A stretch of DNA of 64,000 nt, from positions 13,627,385 through 13,691,384 of the forward strand of contig NC_088295.1 of NCBI RefSeq assembly GCF_032854445.1. Reading direction: 5' to 3'. The notes below the pieces were generated by a model, which was not told the origin of the DNA, made no database searches, and worked only from the letters and a program-made list of their open reading frames with translations. Numbering within the stretch: the first letter of the stretch is position 1; each line of letters opens with the position of its first letter. Made by a program: the position numbers and the translations under genes. This DNA comes from Liolophura sinensis (lineage: Eukaryota; Mollusca; Polyplacophora; Chitonida; Chitonidae). Shown here one piece after another: positions 1-13,705 of the stretch.

Positions 1-3000
1 ATCAATCAAGCTATCAATTAGAATCATCTGTTTCAATCAGTGGATTAATCACTTTCGCTCCAAGGAGATTGCGTTCACATAAGGGTTGTACTTTTCCCGA
101 TAATTCCATTAACTGTGGAGTTGTCCTAGAACTAAAGTCGGTCGGAACCAAATAACGGCGATTTGTAAGGTTTTAACAAAGCCGTCGTTAGAACAAGGTC
201 TTGCCGTCAGCTGGGTGGACAAAATCCTTGCACAGTATTTCAGAAAGATTAACTGCTTTCACAGATTGATTGATTTTTTTCTTCTAACCACCTTCTAAGG
301 TCTTTAACGGCTGATCTTACAAAATAATTCTTTAGGTTTAGTAGAACAAAATCATTCAGTTTGACTTTTAAAATATCGTGGTTTCCAAATTAGCACGGTA
401 CAATTTATCTTACGCAAGCATTTCAAGCATTAATCTTAAATAGAGCTCTAAATTTCATAAAGGGGGCTATTACCACCTATAATTTATTAAACTTTGAATG
501 ACATAAGGACATAGCTACGGAAAACTCCTTTCAAGTTTTGTTTCAGCATAGGCTGGGTTTTGCCGTTTAGGTCTGTATGAGTGTGTGTGTATGACGGTGG
601 TGTTGGGGGAGGGAGGGGGGCGCTGCTGGTAGGCGCAGCTTACACTAGACATCAAAATTTTTAGGGCAAGTACAGGTTGACAAATAAATAACACTATCTG
701 TTATATTTGGTCAGAAATTCGGACTATATCATTCCTCGAATTGATTAGAATTCTTTTAATATGATCACCTGTGACATACAACACACATGCAAACAAGAAT
801 TACTCAATGTTAAAATGCTCCATACAATTTCATGAAATGTGTTAAATGGGAACAAAAACTTCTTAAGAAAACTAAAAATGATCTGCCATCAATAAGTCAT
901 TGATTACCTTTACGTTTACAAACCACTCCCAGCATTATTAAAAATAATATTGCCATGTGAAAATGAATTTAAGACCTATCTGTGTGCTATGAAAATTATT
1001 TTCTTTCAGCGCCATTTTTTCTTTGTTTACTGTTGATATTATATATATGCCTTTGACAATATTTCCGATAAAGGGCTAATGTTTACCTTATTGATAAACT
1101 GCAATAAATAAAGTGTTTATCTTATCTTTAATTTATGAACATGTTTAAAGACAAAATATAATATTTAAGGATCATGCAGTATCAAGAAAATAAGCGATTT
1201 CTTATAGATCAACAAAAACAGAAAGTTCAAGGCGTGAAACTAAGAAAAGTTATGTGTTACATTTCAAGGCGACTTCCATTACGGAGCTAATATAAGGCCA
1301 TTGTATATAACAGAGGAGTGTTGAGCAATCACTGACTTCATTAGACGATTCGTGGTAAGTGCACGAACCATGTCTCCAACTGTCAGGATCAGTTTATGTA
1401 TTAAAACAAATTGCCTTGATAGCAACCATTCCAGGCAACAAACCACATTCACTGTATACTTATTTGCGTGAAATCGTTACGGATGTAAAACTTTCTTGGT
1501 TTAAAGCTTCTGTGGAAGAATGCAGCGTTCTGCAGTGAAATCTTTAACGGCAATGATGTCTGACTGAGGGAGACGCCTTCGTCTCGTCAGAAAATCGATT
1601 CAAGAGAAAAGTACAAACGTTATGGAAATGAAGCGGATTAGATAAACACGTTTTCCTTCCTCCACCACAACGCTGAATTAGCATCCTCGGTGTCTATTGT
1701 TAGGATTCGTGTGAGGGAGAAAGTGATGAGCGATAAGGAGGGTATACGGATTGCCGCAGAATAAAAACAATAAGAAAAGCCCTAAAATGAAGTTAATTAT
1801 ACTGAGCTGGGAAAATACAAATTGCCTCACCAAGTTTATAACTAAACTGATTATATTATGACGTCTCTATGTTAGCGCGCTGAGCATTATGGAACTGGTA
1901 ACCGGAAGACCTGAGGATCAGTCTGTATCTAGGCGTCAAAACAGACGTTCGTCGTTCTAGGTCAATAGTCACACGTAAGATTTCAAATCGTTGATCTTGG
2001 CTGCTCAGCAAGATTTACCACAGCTGTATAAGTTTTCGTCATATACATCCAAAGACAAAGATCAATTGAAAAGTGCGGACTTTTGCTTGAAGTATGTGAA
2101 TGTGTACGTGCATGGGTTTTTTCGTCGTACTTATAAATTTAAATGACGACGGGGAGACATTAGCTGTATTTATATACCGATATACTATATTTTCTGAATC
2201 CAGGACAAAAGCCCCAACAAACAAAAGCCCCGCTGACAAAAGCCCCACGGACAAAAGTCGTCTTAATTAACCGACAAAACATGTCCGACAATCTAACAAA
2301 CATAATATCAAATATTTGTTGACGGGAATTCATATAGTGTTTTCCATGTAAAAATTTTCCATCAAAACGTATCCCATTCTGTCACTCAGTCTCAACAGTT
2401 TTCCTCTCTATAAGCGTTGTACACGTACGTTTTCAAAAGAATATCGCCAAAATGACGCTAATATTATTATAAAATAATTATTATATATTATATTAAAAAG
2501 AATTAAAAACAATTTATAGATTACTCTGTATTTTTTTCAATTTTATATGCGTTACATGCATGTACACGATAAATAAAACGAATCATTGATATTAACGTTA
2601 CATCGAATGTATTCTATATTAATCTGGTCAATTAAAATTTATGTATTATTCTCCGAAATCCAGAAATATAAATGTTGTCTGCATGTTTTTGAACATTTAC
2701 TTTCGGAAAGATCGAAACATTTCACTTTTTGTTTCTTTTGGTTTTTGAGGTTAAAGCCATTGCTGCTACAAGTATTTGGAATAAACCATTCCAAACCATA
2801 ACCATGTCTAATGCATGTAAATTATATTTCCGGGATAGGAACAATAGAAAGTCTAACACAAGCTGCAATACAGCAAATGTTTACCATACTTGTTTAGCTA
2901 TCAGATAAGCCAGGAATGAAGATTGAGCATTTATACCGGTGAGAGATATATCTTTCCGATGCCGTCAAAACGGTTAGAATAGATGCAGAATGAACGAGTA

Positions 3001-4690
3001 AGAAGAGGTTCTGTTGATTGCAAACATGTTTTCTTGTAGCGGGGCGAGCCGATGGCGTCAAAGTGCTGCAACCTCTGAAGTATCATGCCAAAGACACCAG
3101 ATAGGTTTGATCCAAGTGTCCCAGGTCTTCCTGGCCATCATACTGTATTGTAGCATTTAACACGCCTGTAAAAGCATCTTACCTTAAGTGCAATAGATAA
3201 CAAAAAGGTGGGCTGGTTATATGCAATACAGCGTGTCACGATTCTCGTTTGGTATTGGTATTTAGGTTATAGGTTACGTGGTTAGAATGTGCACAAGTCA
3301 TATAGTTTCCGCTCACTGTTTGTATCTGTGAGGTTTTCAGCTGTATATATCCTGAGCGTGTCTCAACCAATCCGCAGGATCGCAATGGGCTGCACACAAT
3401 CTGTCCAAGAATACCAATTATTTATTAACGGCTGTTCAACACATTACTAAAAAGAGGTGGACAGATGGTAAATATCATGTTTATGTCATGGAACATTTGC
3501 AAAATGAGCTGGTAGGCGTGTAGAGCAATTCAACATGGAGACCACTACAACAAAGACCTTCACTCAGATGTGGCAGGCCTAGCCTGTTAACACATTGATA
3601 GGAAAGGCTCGATCGTGGTGTCAGGAACTAGGGTTGGCATTCCACTTGGCATCTGAAGAAGTCCCATAATAACTAATTGTTCGCCGTTTTAGTAAGTTAT
3701 TTAATTAAGCTTAAAAAATCAATTTCCTGTTAGTGTAATCGTCTTTTTGTCAGGCATGCAGCTGAAAAAAGCTCAATGCTGCCATTCCCGTGGCCTTGGC
3801 AAATTTCAGTGGATGATCTAGTGAGCTGTCTGGGCATGGCCGAACTGACAAGTGGAACAATGCTGAATTTATGAAAAATATATTTGTGACGACTCGCCGT
3901 TTTCGGCCTAAACAGACAGCTACCCAACGATTCACACTTCTAAGCATCAAATGGTTAGTTAGAATACACTATGCAGTCATGCAGAAACAAAAGTTCCAGA
4001 TTTCAAAGAGAACGGTTATGTAATATTCCATCAATGCTAAACTGAATTTAATGTTAGCAGCTATGCAGTAATGTAATCTCGTTCATTTCTATTTTTAGTC
4101 CCTGTAAAACATTCAGCAACCTTTTCGTCCCGGAATTCAGTTGCTTAAATGTATTCATTTCTGATTAAACTGATACTAATAATTATTACAATATAATACT
4201 GCTCGAATAGGAGGTGTTGCGATTAAAGCGAAACTATAGACATTTTTCTCCACTATATCGCCGTGAGATCGTAGATGTCGCGTAAAACCGAAATCGTTCA
4301 TTCATCCACATCCATATTACCTTAATATTATTACTGAATTATATCTGTACTGGATATTTGTCAGGCACTACCACATTAAAATCTACTTGATTGCATGCTG
4401 TTGATACCGTCTTCTGAATATATTACTATACAATGGACTTGTCTCTCTTTACAGATATCATGTTATATATTGTGTTTGTATAGTTGCTTGTTTTTAAAGA
4501 TCTTTTGACATCGCTATTACCAGTGATATAGACAAATAACCTGGTGATATTCGGCACAAGAAAGCTTTAGAAATGGGAGGGATATTAATATTAGTAATTT
4601 AATTCATAGGGAGTGCAATCGACCGAAGAGAAGCGATAGCGGATAATAAGCGCCTGTTTTGACGTTAAATCAGTTTATGCCTTCCTCATG

Positions 4691-4693
<3 letters not shown>
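1..4693. other. No gene recognised
   Basis: AT-rich sequence with only short open frames lacking splice-site support or protein-like motifs. It holds the GACAAAAGCCCC repeat at 2203-2256 and a GT-rich patch near 580-620. Confidence 0.6.
2203..2256. repeat. Short degenerate repeat of GACAAAAGCCCC
   Basis: Four copies in a row of a 14-15 bp unit, close to GACAAAAGCCCCRC, the last ending in AAAAGTCG. It may be the end of a larger dispersed element, but no partner end was seen nearby. Confidence 0.6.

Positions 4694-4772
<79 letters not shown>
4694..4772. repeat. (TA)n microsatellite
   Basis: An uninterrupted run of TA dinucleotides, about 39 units long. Confidence 0.98.
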
Positions 4773-4774
<2 letters not shown>

Positions 4775-6819
4775 CCAGCTTAACTAAATGATGCATAATT
4801 GCAGGTGCCTATGATTTGGGGAGTGACTTAAGCCTGCCTTTAGATTTATAGCTGTCTGTCCGTCTGACAAGGTTTCTACGCATTGGCACGTCTCTGGAAA
4901 CTGAGAAAGGACTCCGACTGATTGCCGATCGTGCTTCCAAGATGGCCAGCGTCATCTGAGAGATTTAATGGCCTTTGGCGAGTAGTATACACAGTGAAAG
5001 AAATAAGAAGAAAATCATGTCTCTCCTTCCTTCAGACAGTCAGCCAAAAAAAGCATAACTGCGAAGCAATTGTTCCGGATGCCTGAAGTACCAAGCACGG
5101 TGGAGTTGTTAAGGAAATGCTTCTTGTCACAGGCAGACAAGGGCTTGGAGCTGAGTGAACGGATTAGCGTAACCAGTGGGAAATCCTCCAAACCTGGACT
5201 GTGGACGTGAGGATCATACTAACCAGCAGATCCCTCGACACTCGCACCTCGCCTCGTCTTGCCGCGGAGACTCCACTCTCCACACGAACACGGATCAGGA
5301 GGTGAAGATGGTCCTTTGATAAGCTAGCATTAGCCGAGGAATTATATCGTCCGAGAGACGTCATAAATATGACCGATCCCTGAAGAGTCTGTCATGTTGT
5401 TACCCTCTAACACAAAATCTTTCGTGTCTGACCTTGTCAATTTACGAACATTTTCTTAGAAGTATTTTAATGTTAGAAGACAGAACTATAATATATATTA
5501 ACTGGAAACCCAATATGTTATAAAAGGGAGGCTATATGTAAGAAAGTACTAAGTAAGAATATTCAGAGATTTTGGTAATCGAGATTTGATAGGCCTACAG
5601 ATGTTAATATCTGGCACCCATGCACATGTACATACAAATTTATGCTGACACAATGTGCAAAAAACTGATCCATGATTTGAGGTTAACAACCGCTGCTCAC
5701 AAAGGACGGGCAATGGTTATCATGATGGCGAGACGCTGCTTTTTCAGATGAATATAGTTATTGAGGAGACATCGTTGTGCGCATGATATGACTATAATGG
5801 GATAATGGTAATGGTTGTAATGATATACTTCAAGCTTAACATTTGGTTTGTCTGACGTGCCAGGAATGCCGACTCTGTCTTCATAATACAAATCAAAAGT
5901 TATAACTATTCTCTTACAGTGCCCAGCCTTGTTATATGAGTACATGTGTATTCTCAGGTTTGGAAACCCTGAGTGACTTATGATCATTGACTTTCTCATA
6001 CCCATAGAAGGTGGACATCGAAGAGACGAATGTTTGAATAAGTGATGAAAATATATTGTTTAGGATCGACTTTTGCCAAACATCTCTACACCTTGGTTTT
6101 GTTTAAAATAATATTGGTACATATAAAATATGGACCTACATGTTTGACGAGAGGCTTACTGGGGGGTTTAGTACAGAAATGACAATGAAAATCATATTTA
6201 CCTGTATACCACTTAATCGGTTTCCTCCCAAAAAAACCCTCAAAAAATATTGAAAGACTCCCAGCTTTGTGTATTTTAAAATCAATTAAAAAAATGTGTT
6301 AGAGATGTCTGGTTCATAGCTGTCCATACTTGGGGTCGTTTGAGAATACATAGCTATTACAGAGACAAAGGTGCTCAGGTGGGCATTGTCAATTAAAGGG
6401 TGACAAGAATACATGGAGATTTTCTATAATTTAACCTGGATCTAATAACAAAACATGACAAAGTGTCAGCTAACAATGAATAGGTCCCCAACCACAGAAG
6501 CTGTGCCCTAAAGCAGATATCCGAACACCTGTTTCCTGAATAAAATTAGTATGCTTGTCACTAAGTCTAAATCGATGGCACGGGACCTGCATTCAGTGTC
6601 GAGTCGGATCCTGCGTAAGACTTTAAAATTGGCAATCTTGGAGGTTCTCGCTTGGCGCTAAAGGGGCAGGCTATAAAGTATTGATGTTAACAAAGACTTG
6701 TATACAGGTTATTTGAGCAGTCTGGCTCAGTGTGTACCGTACTACGAACTAGTGAGACGTTATCATTGGTATTACCATCCAAATGGCGACATTGGCGCTA
6801 TCGGATCTATGCGCCGAAA
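4773..6819. other. No gene recognised
   Basis: Nothing supportable. The 102-codon - strand frame at 5697-6005 has no recognisable domain and no partner exon. Confidence 0.5.
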
Positions 6820-6985
6820 CAGACATTTGTATCTGCCTGTCGTTAACGAAGATGAACGTTCCGGGTCAATAATCGCAAGCCCAGTTCCCAAAAAGACGTT
6901 CAGCTATCAAAGAGCTAAGAAAGTATATAAATTATGAAAATAGGACGGAATCATGCAAAGAGAAGCGTTCAACAGTTTTCGGGGA
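6820..6985 (-). repeat. Dispersed repeat family D, inverted copy
   Basis: The reverse strand aligns with 13560-13700 through GCATGATTCCGYCCTATTTT, TTTATATACTTTCTTAG and TTGCGATTATT, and carries the GAACGTTCATC segment shared with the copies near 14070 and 15850. The open frames over this part come from the repeat and are not taken as genes. Confidence 0.7.
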
Positions 6986-9900
6986 CACCTCCGTGTGTGA
7001 TAAAGAGTTTGAATCCACAAAACAGTCTGATAAACACAACCAACAGGACAGTCTGAGATGATTAAGGGTATGGAATTATGCCTGTTCATTTACATCATTA
7101 AGAGTTTTACTTTAACTCCGCTTGTAAATGCTAATATGGTAGCGACCTCTACACTCTCTAATTAACACTATGGCCTAACAATCCAGAATTAGGTAAGATA
7201 AATACACTTATGTTTGTTTTCCAGGTTTTAGACGTCCGACTGATCTAACATTATACAAATCCTGTTTTGTCGTCATATTTAATAAACAGTTACATGAAAA
7301 CAATACAAAGGAGCCGGACAAAGTGTCACGCAATGTGTCAAAGCCTTTTCTGTTGTGGTTTATTTTAATCTCCAGTGCCATCCTCATTCTATACAACAAA
7401 CTTCGCAGTACAACAGCAAGCCTTTTGTGAAAGACAATTGTATAAGGAATGAAAACGTGGCGTTTCTTAATACTGATATGCTGAAATTATGTTCCTCGTC
7501 CATGGTATCCTTCACTGTCTTGTGGTAGTACAGATAAGTCATTCTTTCCTGGATTTGCCACACGTAATGATATATTACCTACGAAAGTGTGATGGCAGGT
7601 AAGACAGATTTAATCGACAACACTGAGTATATTTTAATATGTATTTTATTTTTCTACATGAGTTGACAATTTTATTCGGATTCAGTAGAGAAAGGCGTAT
7701 ACTGGAATGATTGAAAGGAAATATCATATTTCTCACATATCCGTTGGCGAATGAGAGTGGTATTCGGCTTAATATTGCATTATGAGTATCTCATTATCAG
7801 CTCAATAATTTTTTTGCCTCAATAAAAAATTAGGGACTTGGGGGGGGGGACCTACCCTCGTCACTGGCCTTTTGAAACTTTCCAGGATTCGAATACGTTC
7901 AACCCATGCTCCATGAAGTTATCTTAGATATTGCTCTTGAATAGGCGAACTGAAGCAGCAGAAAACAACAGGTTGAAGGGAGGCTATTCCCTTATTTTCG
8001 CATCAATGCATTGGTAGCCTCCCCTTAAACCTTTCGCAAAGGCCTACACCAGCCGATTGCATATACTTGACGGAACGCCCGAGAAATCTTCTTGCTATGC
8101 ATGTTTTTTCAAAACAGGTGGACAATGCTACCTGAATCACCAATGTACATGAAAAGAAGTGTAAATAATGCAAATATTTATTATTCCACTGTGTTAACTG
8201 CGGTAATTCAGTAAATATAATATACTTCATAAAAATAAATTCAAGGCTGGGTCGGGGCTTCACCTCACGAACCACTTATCGTGACAATACCAAAAGGGAT
8301 GTCTTTGCCGGAGAATCTTCAGTAGTTGTGATTGCATTAAATCCAAACCGCTTCAACGTGCACCATCACAAGAGTCACACAAGAGTCAGCTACTGCATGA
8401 TGGTGATTACATTATATTTGTACATTAAAGAATTTTGTGTTGGGTAGCATTGGGTACCGCCAGGTTTGGCATCACAATCATTTCATGCAGAGACACCTAT
8501 TTTTTCTCAGCAGGACATTATATGCGTTCACAATATATGGCTGTCTGTAAGTAGAAATCTCAAATGAAACTATCCAACAGCTTGGCCACTGTGTTTGCAA
8601 ATTTGTTATACCCAAGAAACCATATGTGTTCTGGGTATCCCACAAATCCATTCTCATAACGAGGGCATTTGTTGACCGAACTGTGGTGTATCAAGGGCTC
8701 GCGACGTAACTGGAACTACATAGTTAATCTTGGTGCTAGATGAGTCCGTGACTTCAGCTAACAATTTAGTTATGACAAGAATACTCAGACTGCCAAACCA
8801 AAATCGCTGATATATTTCACTATTAGTTCAGGCTTTAACTGGATTTGAGTAATCTGCCTCTCCACACGGCTTGTATTATTCAGCTTTGGTAGATCAGGCT
8901 TATACATAACCAACACCAATAATATTATCAATACATAGTCTATACACCAACAAATGTACGACTTCTCGACGAACCGCTTTAATTTTAAAGTCTCCATGTC
9001 ATGTGCATAGAAAATGTCGCTTTGGGTCAAACGTAAATGTCATGTGCCAGGAGAGGTAGAGTGTGTAGGAGTTCAGTATGTTTTCAGACGGATTAAGCGG
9101 ATAATGCATATTCATGAAGCTTATCGTTCATGCTCACTCAGTGGGAATTACTGAAGGTCTCAGCTATAGTACATGCCTGCTGTCAGTAATTACAAAACCA
9201 CCTCTGAACAATGCCTTCAAGAATCTATCAACTTGAAGTAGTATATATAACAAATGACTTTTCTTTCAACGCAGAAGCATTTAACCGATTTAATGAGGTG
9301 GAAATGGCGGTGGTATCATATTTGGTATCTTATTTTCTCAACAGACAGAACAATCGAGAACCACTTTCTATGTCACATAATGAACCTTACGTGACGATTC
9401 AACAGTTTTACTCTGGTTGTATGTGGTTAAACAAGCCCAAATTCGCAAGAACTGGAACATTCGGTTAAAAGTCTATGATGCCTTGCACTCAAGCCCATTG
9501 TGAAGTGAATAGCCCATGTTAAAAGGTAGGATGCTACAAATTTGACCGACATCTAAACTGACTGACAGAGCGACTCACAGAGCGACTAACCGCAACTATA
9601 CGTATCTTCAAGTCAGTATTTTTAATTCAAATAACGAAATTACCACGACTCTATTTGTATCAGGTAATTAGGTCTAACATATGATAACTATGGACAGTTC
9701 TACACATCTGACATTGAACTGAAGGCGCTTTCTTTCCGCCAGTTGGATGAAAACTGTCTAATCTGGGAGACAAGATTGTCCTATGTTATACATGTTCATG
9801 AAACTGTCACTAAAACGTGTGACCTGTGACTCAGCCATACTGTAGATCGATGCTGTAGTCGTGTTGTGTTGTATAGAGCAGAGGTCTCCTGTTACACTGT

Positions 9901-10450
9901 TGTGACATAAAACAGTCACAAGTCCGTCTATACGAAATGAAGGGGTGTCCATAATTCATGGCCTTCCGTGCTGATTTTCATAAAACCCTTGATTCAGTCT
10001 ATCAATTTTGCGTTCAACTGGTGAATTAACTAATTCTACAATTATAGACTGGAAGAAGCTGTTTTTCATGGGAGATCACTTTCGCTTAGCAAATGATCGC
10101 TATCGTCCGTACGGCATCAGTGAAAAAAACTTGCGGGAGCTTCCCTATTAATATTTGCACAAATCTAAATGTTAAGTTTGGCATACGTGTAACGCTAATT
10201 AACCATGAAGGAACATTCCAAGTCTGCAGTCGCAAGATCATTTTTCACAAGGACTTAAAACTGCCAATTCCCAAAGGAATACGTAATAAATAATAGACAA
10301 AGACTACACAAAGCTGGTATAACGTGTAAGAGAAATTCCGAGCCCGTGAATATAATTTCTAGGTCGAATGCAAACACAGGTATCTCCGTTGTACTTATAT
10401 CGCAACTGTCCATAAACGCACCGTGCTGAATATAACAAGCTTGAATGCTA
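6986..10450. other. No gene recognised
   Basis: AT-rich non-coding sequence with scattered open frames of at most 90 codons and a nine-G run near 7842. No repeat copies were recognised with confidence. Confidence 0.55.
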
Positions 10451-10694
10451 ACAGGCCCCTAGCACCGGGTTAGGCGGAATTACAGACATCTTCTACTTCT
10501 GAACAACCTAAGAAATGATACATAAATGTAATAACGAACTTACAGCACAGAGAGTAAAACCAGAGCAGCGACGACAGTGTGATAATTGGCAAGTGGTTAC
10601 CTGTAATTGGTGAAATATGGTCATTTGTTAACTTACAATTAGTGGAATTAGGTAAGAAAACATGCAATGGTGTTAACTGCAATTTGTTACACGT
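10451..10694 (+). repeat. Repeat block with GGGTTAGGCGGAATTA end
   Basis: It starts with CCCCTAGCACCGGGTTAGGCGG, the reverse of the family D end motif. Further in, the segment around 10543 (GAGAGTAAAACCAGAGCAGCG) recurs near 11082 and, reversed, near 17375. The exact borders are unclear. Confidence 0.5.
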
Positions 10695-10706
10695 CACTCA
10701 AAATGA

Positions 10707-10935
10707 GTGAGTGAGTGAGTGCTTGGGGTTTAACGTTGTACTCAACAATTTTTCAGGAATCCTTAGGGTGTATGTAATGTGCCTCCTTGTTGCAGGACGA
10801 ATTTCCACCGCTCTTTTATCTAGTGCTGCTTCACTGAGACGAATTATCGAAGGCAAGTAAGTCGCCCCGCCCGAGCCATTATATTGATACGGGTTAACCA
10901 GTCGTTGCACTATCCCCTTCATGCTGGACGTCAAG
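10707..10935 (-). mobile_element. SINE family B, 5'-truncated, with 12-bp target duplication
   Basis: On the - strand it runs from TTGACGTCCAGCATGAAGGG to AACGTTAAACCCCAAGCACT and an (ACTC)n tail. It matches the body of the full copy at 45621-45984 but lacks the tRNA-like head. Perfect 12-bp copies of CACTCAAAATGA flank it (10695-10706 and 10936-10947), the mark of insertion by target-primed reverse transcription. Confidence 0.88.
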
Positions 10936-11059
10936 CACTCAAAATGATGAGTTGTCATCACATTTAACACAGAATAACATTAACACAATGCCTAGGATGC
11001 AGGCCTCGGGGAAGTTTCGTCCACAACCAGAATCCTGTTTTATACAGGAATACAATATA

Positions 11060-11200
11060 ATTACAGACGTTTAGCATAGAGAGCAAAACCAGAGCAGGCA
11101 AACACTCCAAAGTAATCGTTGAAATGTGGCCTCTTGTCAATTCAGCTCAGTTAGGATTTTATTAGACTAACTGTTCAGGTAAATGCTTAAAAATAGTACA
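11060..11200 (+). repeat. Second copy of the AGAGAGYAAAACCAGAGCAG block
   Basis: It shares ATTACAGACRT, AGAGAGCAAAACCAGAGCAG and GTTGAAATGTGG-type segments with 10470-10690. It supports a dispersed element family in this part of the window; its ends are not defined. Confidence 0.45.
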
Positions 11201-11629
11201 TTACATGCTCCCCTACCCCCCACCAGCCCCACCACCATGGCTATAAAATGCTGGTGTCATGTAAGAGCAAAGCTGCCATCAATTTCCAATGATGTACCAA
11301 AAACAGATGATTTTCTAGACATGTACACAATTCATATTTCTAACTCATATAATCCGTGAGTCACTTTTAGATGGAATACAAATGTAGGTATCTAAGGTAC
11401 GTTTTGATTGCATCTGTTCACATAAAAGCAGCATTTTGATTTAACAAACATGGATGCTTATACAGCCCCTATCCCAGGGTTAAGCGGAACAATGACAAGC
11501 AAGAATCTGTCCCTATATACCAACAAGACGGTTATATGGGCCCTATACACTCGTTTTGCAACCTTGGATTTGACTCTTCTGATTGACTGATTGACCTTTA
11601 AATTTCAATGAGAACAGAGTTCCATCCTG

Positions 11630-11960
11630 CTAATTCCGCTTAACCCGGAACTAGGGACAGTATATACATCGTGCTGAATTATATTGCCAAGTTGGATATA
11701 TGCAATAAAAGCGCAACAGAGACAGATTATTCAATATCGACAACCTACAACCTAACATGGTTTACGATTAGGACACCGATTAAATTCAATAGCCTGAACA
11801 TTCTTGACGTCTATCTATCGTCAGTGAAAAAAAATGGTTGCTTGTCTTTGCATGACTCTATACCTATTCCTTACTTTATTTGCTTTCGTAGTTCATTGGT
11901 GGTTTATGTTGAACGTTGTTTTGGAAACTCATTTTGCGATTATTAACCCAAATTATTTAA
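11630..11960 (+). repeat. Dispersed repeat family D, copy with TTCCGCTTAACCC end
   Basis: It begins TAATTCCGCTTAACCCGGAA, followed by a block shared with 13345-13700: CATCGTGTTGAATTA-like, TTGGATATATGCA and AAAGCGCAACWGAGA, ending with TTTGCGATTATTAACC. The opposite-sense end at 11464-11490 (GGGTTAAGCGGAA) could be its inverted partner or the end of a neighbouring copy. This looks like a non-autonomous DNA element family. Confidence 0.65.
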
Positions 11961-12844
11961 CTGGCGACGACTTACATATACTAGGCCATTTTGGACGACG
12001 ACTTTGACGCCTAGATTTAATCTTTAATGACTTTAAAGTTTAGATATTCTTGTCATTAGGTAATTCAATCTGAATAAATGCAGCTGGAATGTCCTGTATA
12101 TACAGCAGCTTGGTTTGTTCAGATTGTAGTTATAACTGCATGAGCAACAGGATTAGTGATCTTGTGGGGAAGTTACACCCGTTTTGATGTACATCCTGCA
12201 CCCCAAGTTCCTTACAATTTACAATTATTACAGCTATGTTGTAAGTAAAAGTGGATGGAATGTCCAGCTGACGATCTCCCTCATACTTGTGTACCATTCC
12301 GCGAGCTTAGAGCCAGAGGGTGTATATGCATCGTGATGACTATGTTGGGTAAATGAACTGTTGCAACCAGTGCAACAAAAAATACATATTTAACTAAGGA
12401 CAATACTAGGCTAAGCGTGTATCCCTTGCAGAGCAGTGCAATGTATATGCACAGCGCCCATCACCGTATATACAGAATAAACTGGCGTAAGACTAAACTT
12501 ATTTGTTGTCTAAAAAGATTTATGGGTTTGTATCCTTGTTAAACTTGTGTGAAAAAGTTTACACAATTATGTACAACCTTTCTGTGTAATTGTGTACTTA
12601 ATTCAGCAAACGTTTCACTAATTTCGCAAACGTGGTCAAATTTTCCCACATTTACTTACCTGTAGGTAAACATTCACGTCATTGTGGTCAAAAACCTACA
12701 CCACTAAACTTGTATCCACTGTTTCATCGAAGGCATTACAAGAAGTGCAACGACAAAGCGTTCAGACGTCGATGTTCATGGAGTTGCTTGAATTTTCACA
12801 TTTATGTGAAATTCTGGGGAACCATATATCAACACTGTATAGGT
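11961..12844. other. No gene recognised; possible upstream part of the RT remnant
   Basis: Between a family D repeat and the reverse transcriptase remnant. The part from about 12640 may belong to the same retroelement, but no motif is clear. Confidence 0.4.
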
Positions 12845-13310
12845 AATTCTCACCAGGGTCGATCTTTCTCATTCACTAACAGCATAATGATGATCTGCTA
12901 GCTTTAAACAATCCATGTATATAGCAAAGGCTATGAAAGATATTCACCTACCTTCGCTGGATTTAAAGGAAACCACAGATTCTCCAGATGGTACATCTTA
13001 TCTGAACCTATATTTGTACAAAGTCCAAACGGTATCCTCTCTAACAGACTTTATGACAAGATGGATAGTTTCAATTTTGACAAATTATCCTTACTTGGAC
13101 AGTAATATTCCCAAGGGTCCTGTATATCAAGTGTACATATCTCGCCTCGTAGCATTTGTTAGTTCCTGTCAGTGTTTTGTCTGACGATTTCAATCAACGT
13201 AACAAGTTATTACTGCAAAAACTAGTGTGTCAAGTTTATTTCATCGAACGCCTTCACTCCAAGTTTTACAATGAGTATAACTCTCTTGCAAGTAAACATG
13301 AACAGAGCGT
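12845..13310 (+). pseudogene. Degraded reverse transcriptase of a non-LTR-like retroelement
   Basis: Fragments in changing + frames follow the order of a reverse transcriptase type common in marine invertebrate genomes. Near 12865-12880 is RSFSFT. A worn catalytic box, HNDDLLALNNP in place of a Y-I-D-D start, lies near 12886. LDLKETTDSPDGTSYLNLYL (12951 on) follows, then RLYDKMDSFNFD, then after a frame change NYPYLDSNIPKGPVYQVYIS and RLVAF, and finally FIERLHSKFYNEYN to about 13290. Stops and frame changes make it non-functional. I place it by motif memory; the precise clade is uncertain. Confidence 0.75.
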
Positions 13311-13344
13311 CTAGAATCACTGGCGTTCAGCTTCATGGTTGTTT

Positions 13345-13705
13345 GTAATTCCGTTTAACCCGTAGCTAGTCGCCGTACATCCATCGTGTTGAATTAGATC
13401 GCCACGTTGGATATATGCACAGTTGCAATTAAAGCGCAACTGAGATACATATTTTCTTATCGACAACTCATATGCTAGCATGGTATGCGATTTGAACACT
13501 GATTTCACCAAGTCGCCTATAACATACCTTGGATCTTTCCAACATCATAGAAAACTGTGGATTGCTTCTCTTTGCATGATTCCGCCCTATTTTCGTACTT
13601 TATATACTTTCTTAGTTCTTTGGTTGTTTGTGTTATACGTCCTTTGGGGAATTGGCCTTGCGATTATTAACCTGGAACGTCCTAACAACTGTCTGTTTTA
13701 ATTTA
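13345..13705 (+). repeat. Dispersed repeat family D, second direct copy
   Basis: It aligns over most of its length with 11630-11960 in the same orientation, starting TAATTCCGTTTAACCCG and ending around GATTATTAACCTGGAACG. It lies immediately after the reverse transcriptase remnant. The 73-codon open frame here is explained by the repeat. Confidence 0.7.

Noticed and set aside
5697-6005. 102-codon frame on the - strand
   Set aside because: Protein-like in part, but there is no known motif, no partner exon and no clear splice sites.
13480-13701. 73-codon frame with a hydrophobic, membrane-like stretch
   Set aside because: The same DNA occurs in other family D copies without a conserved frame, so it is repeat sequence rather than a membrane protein.
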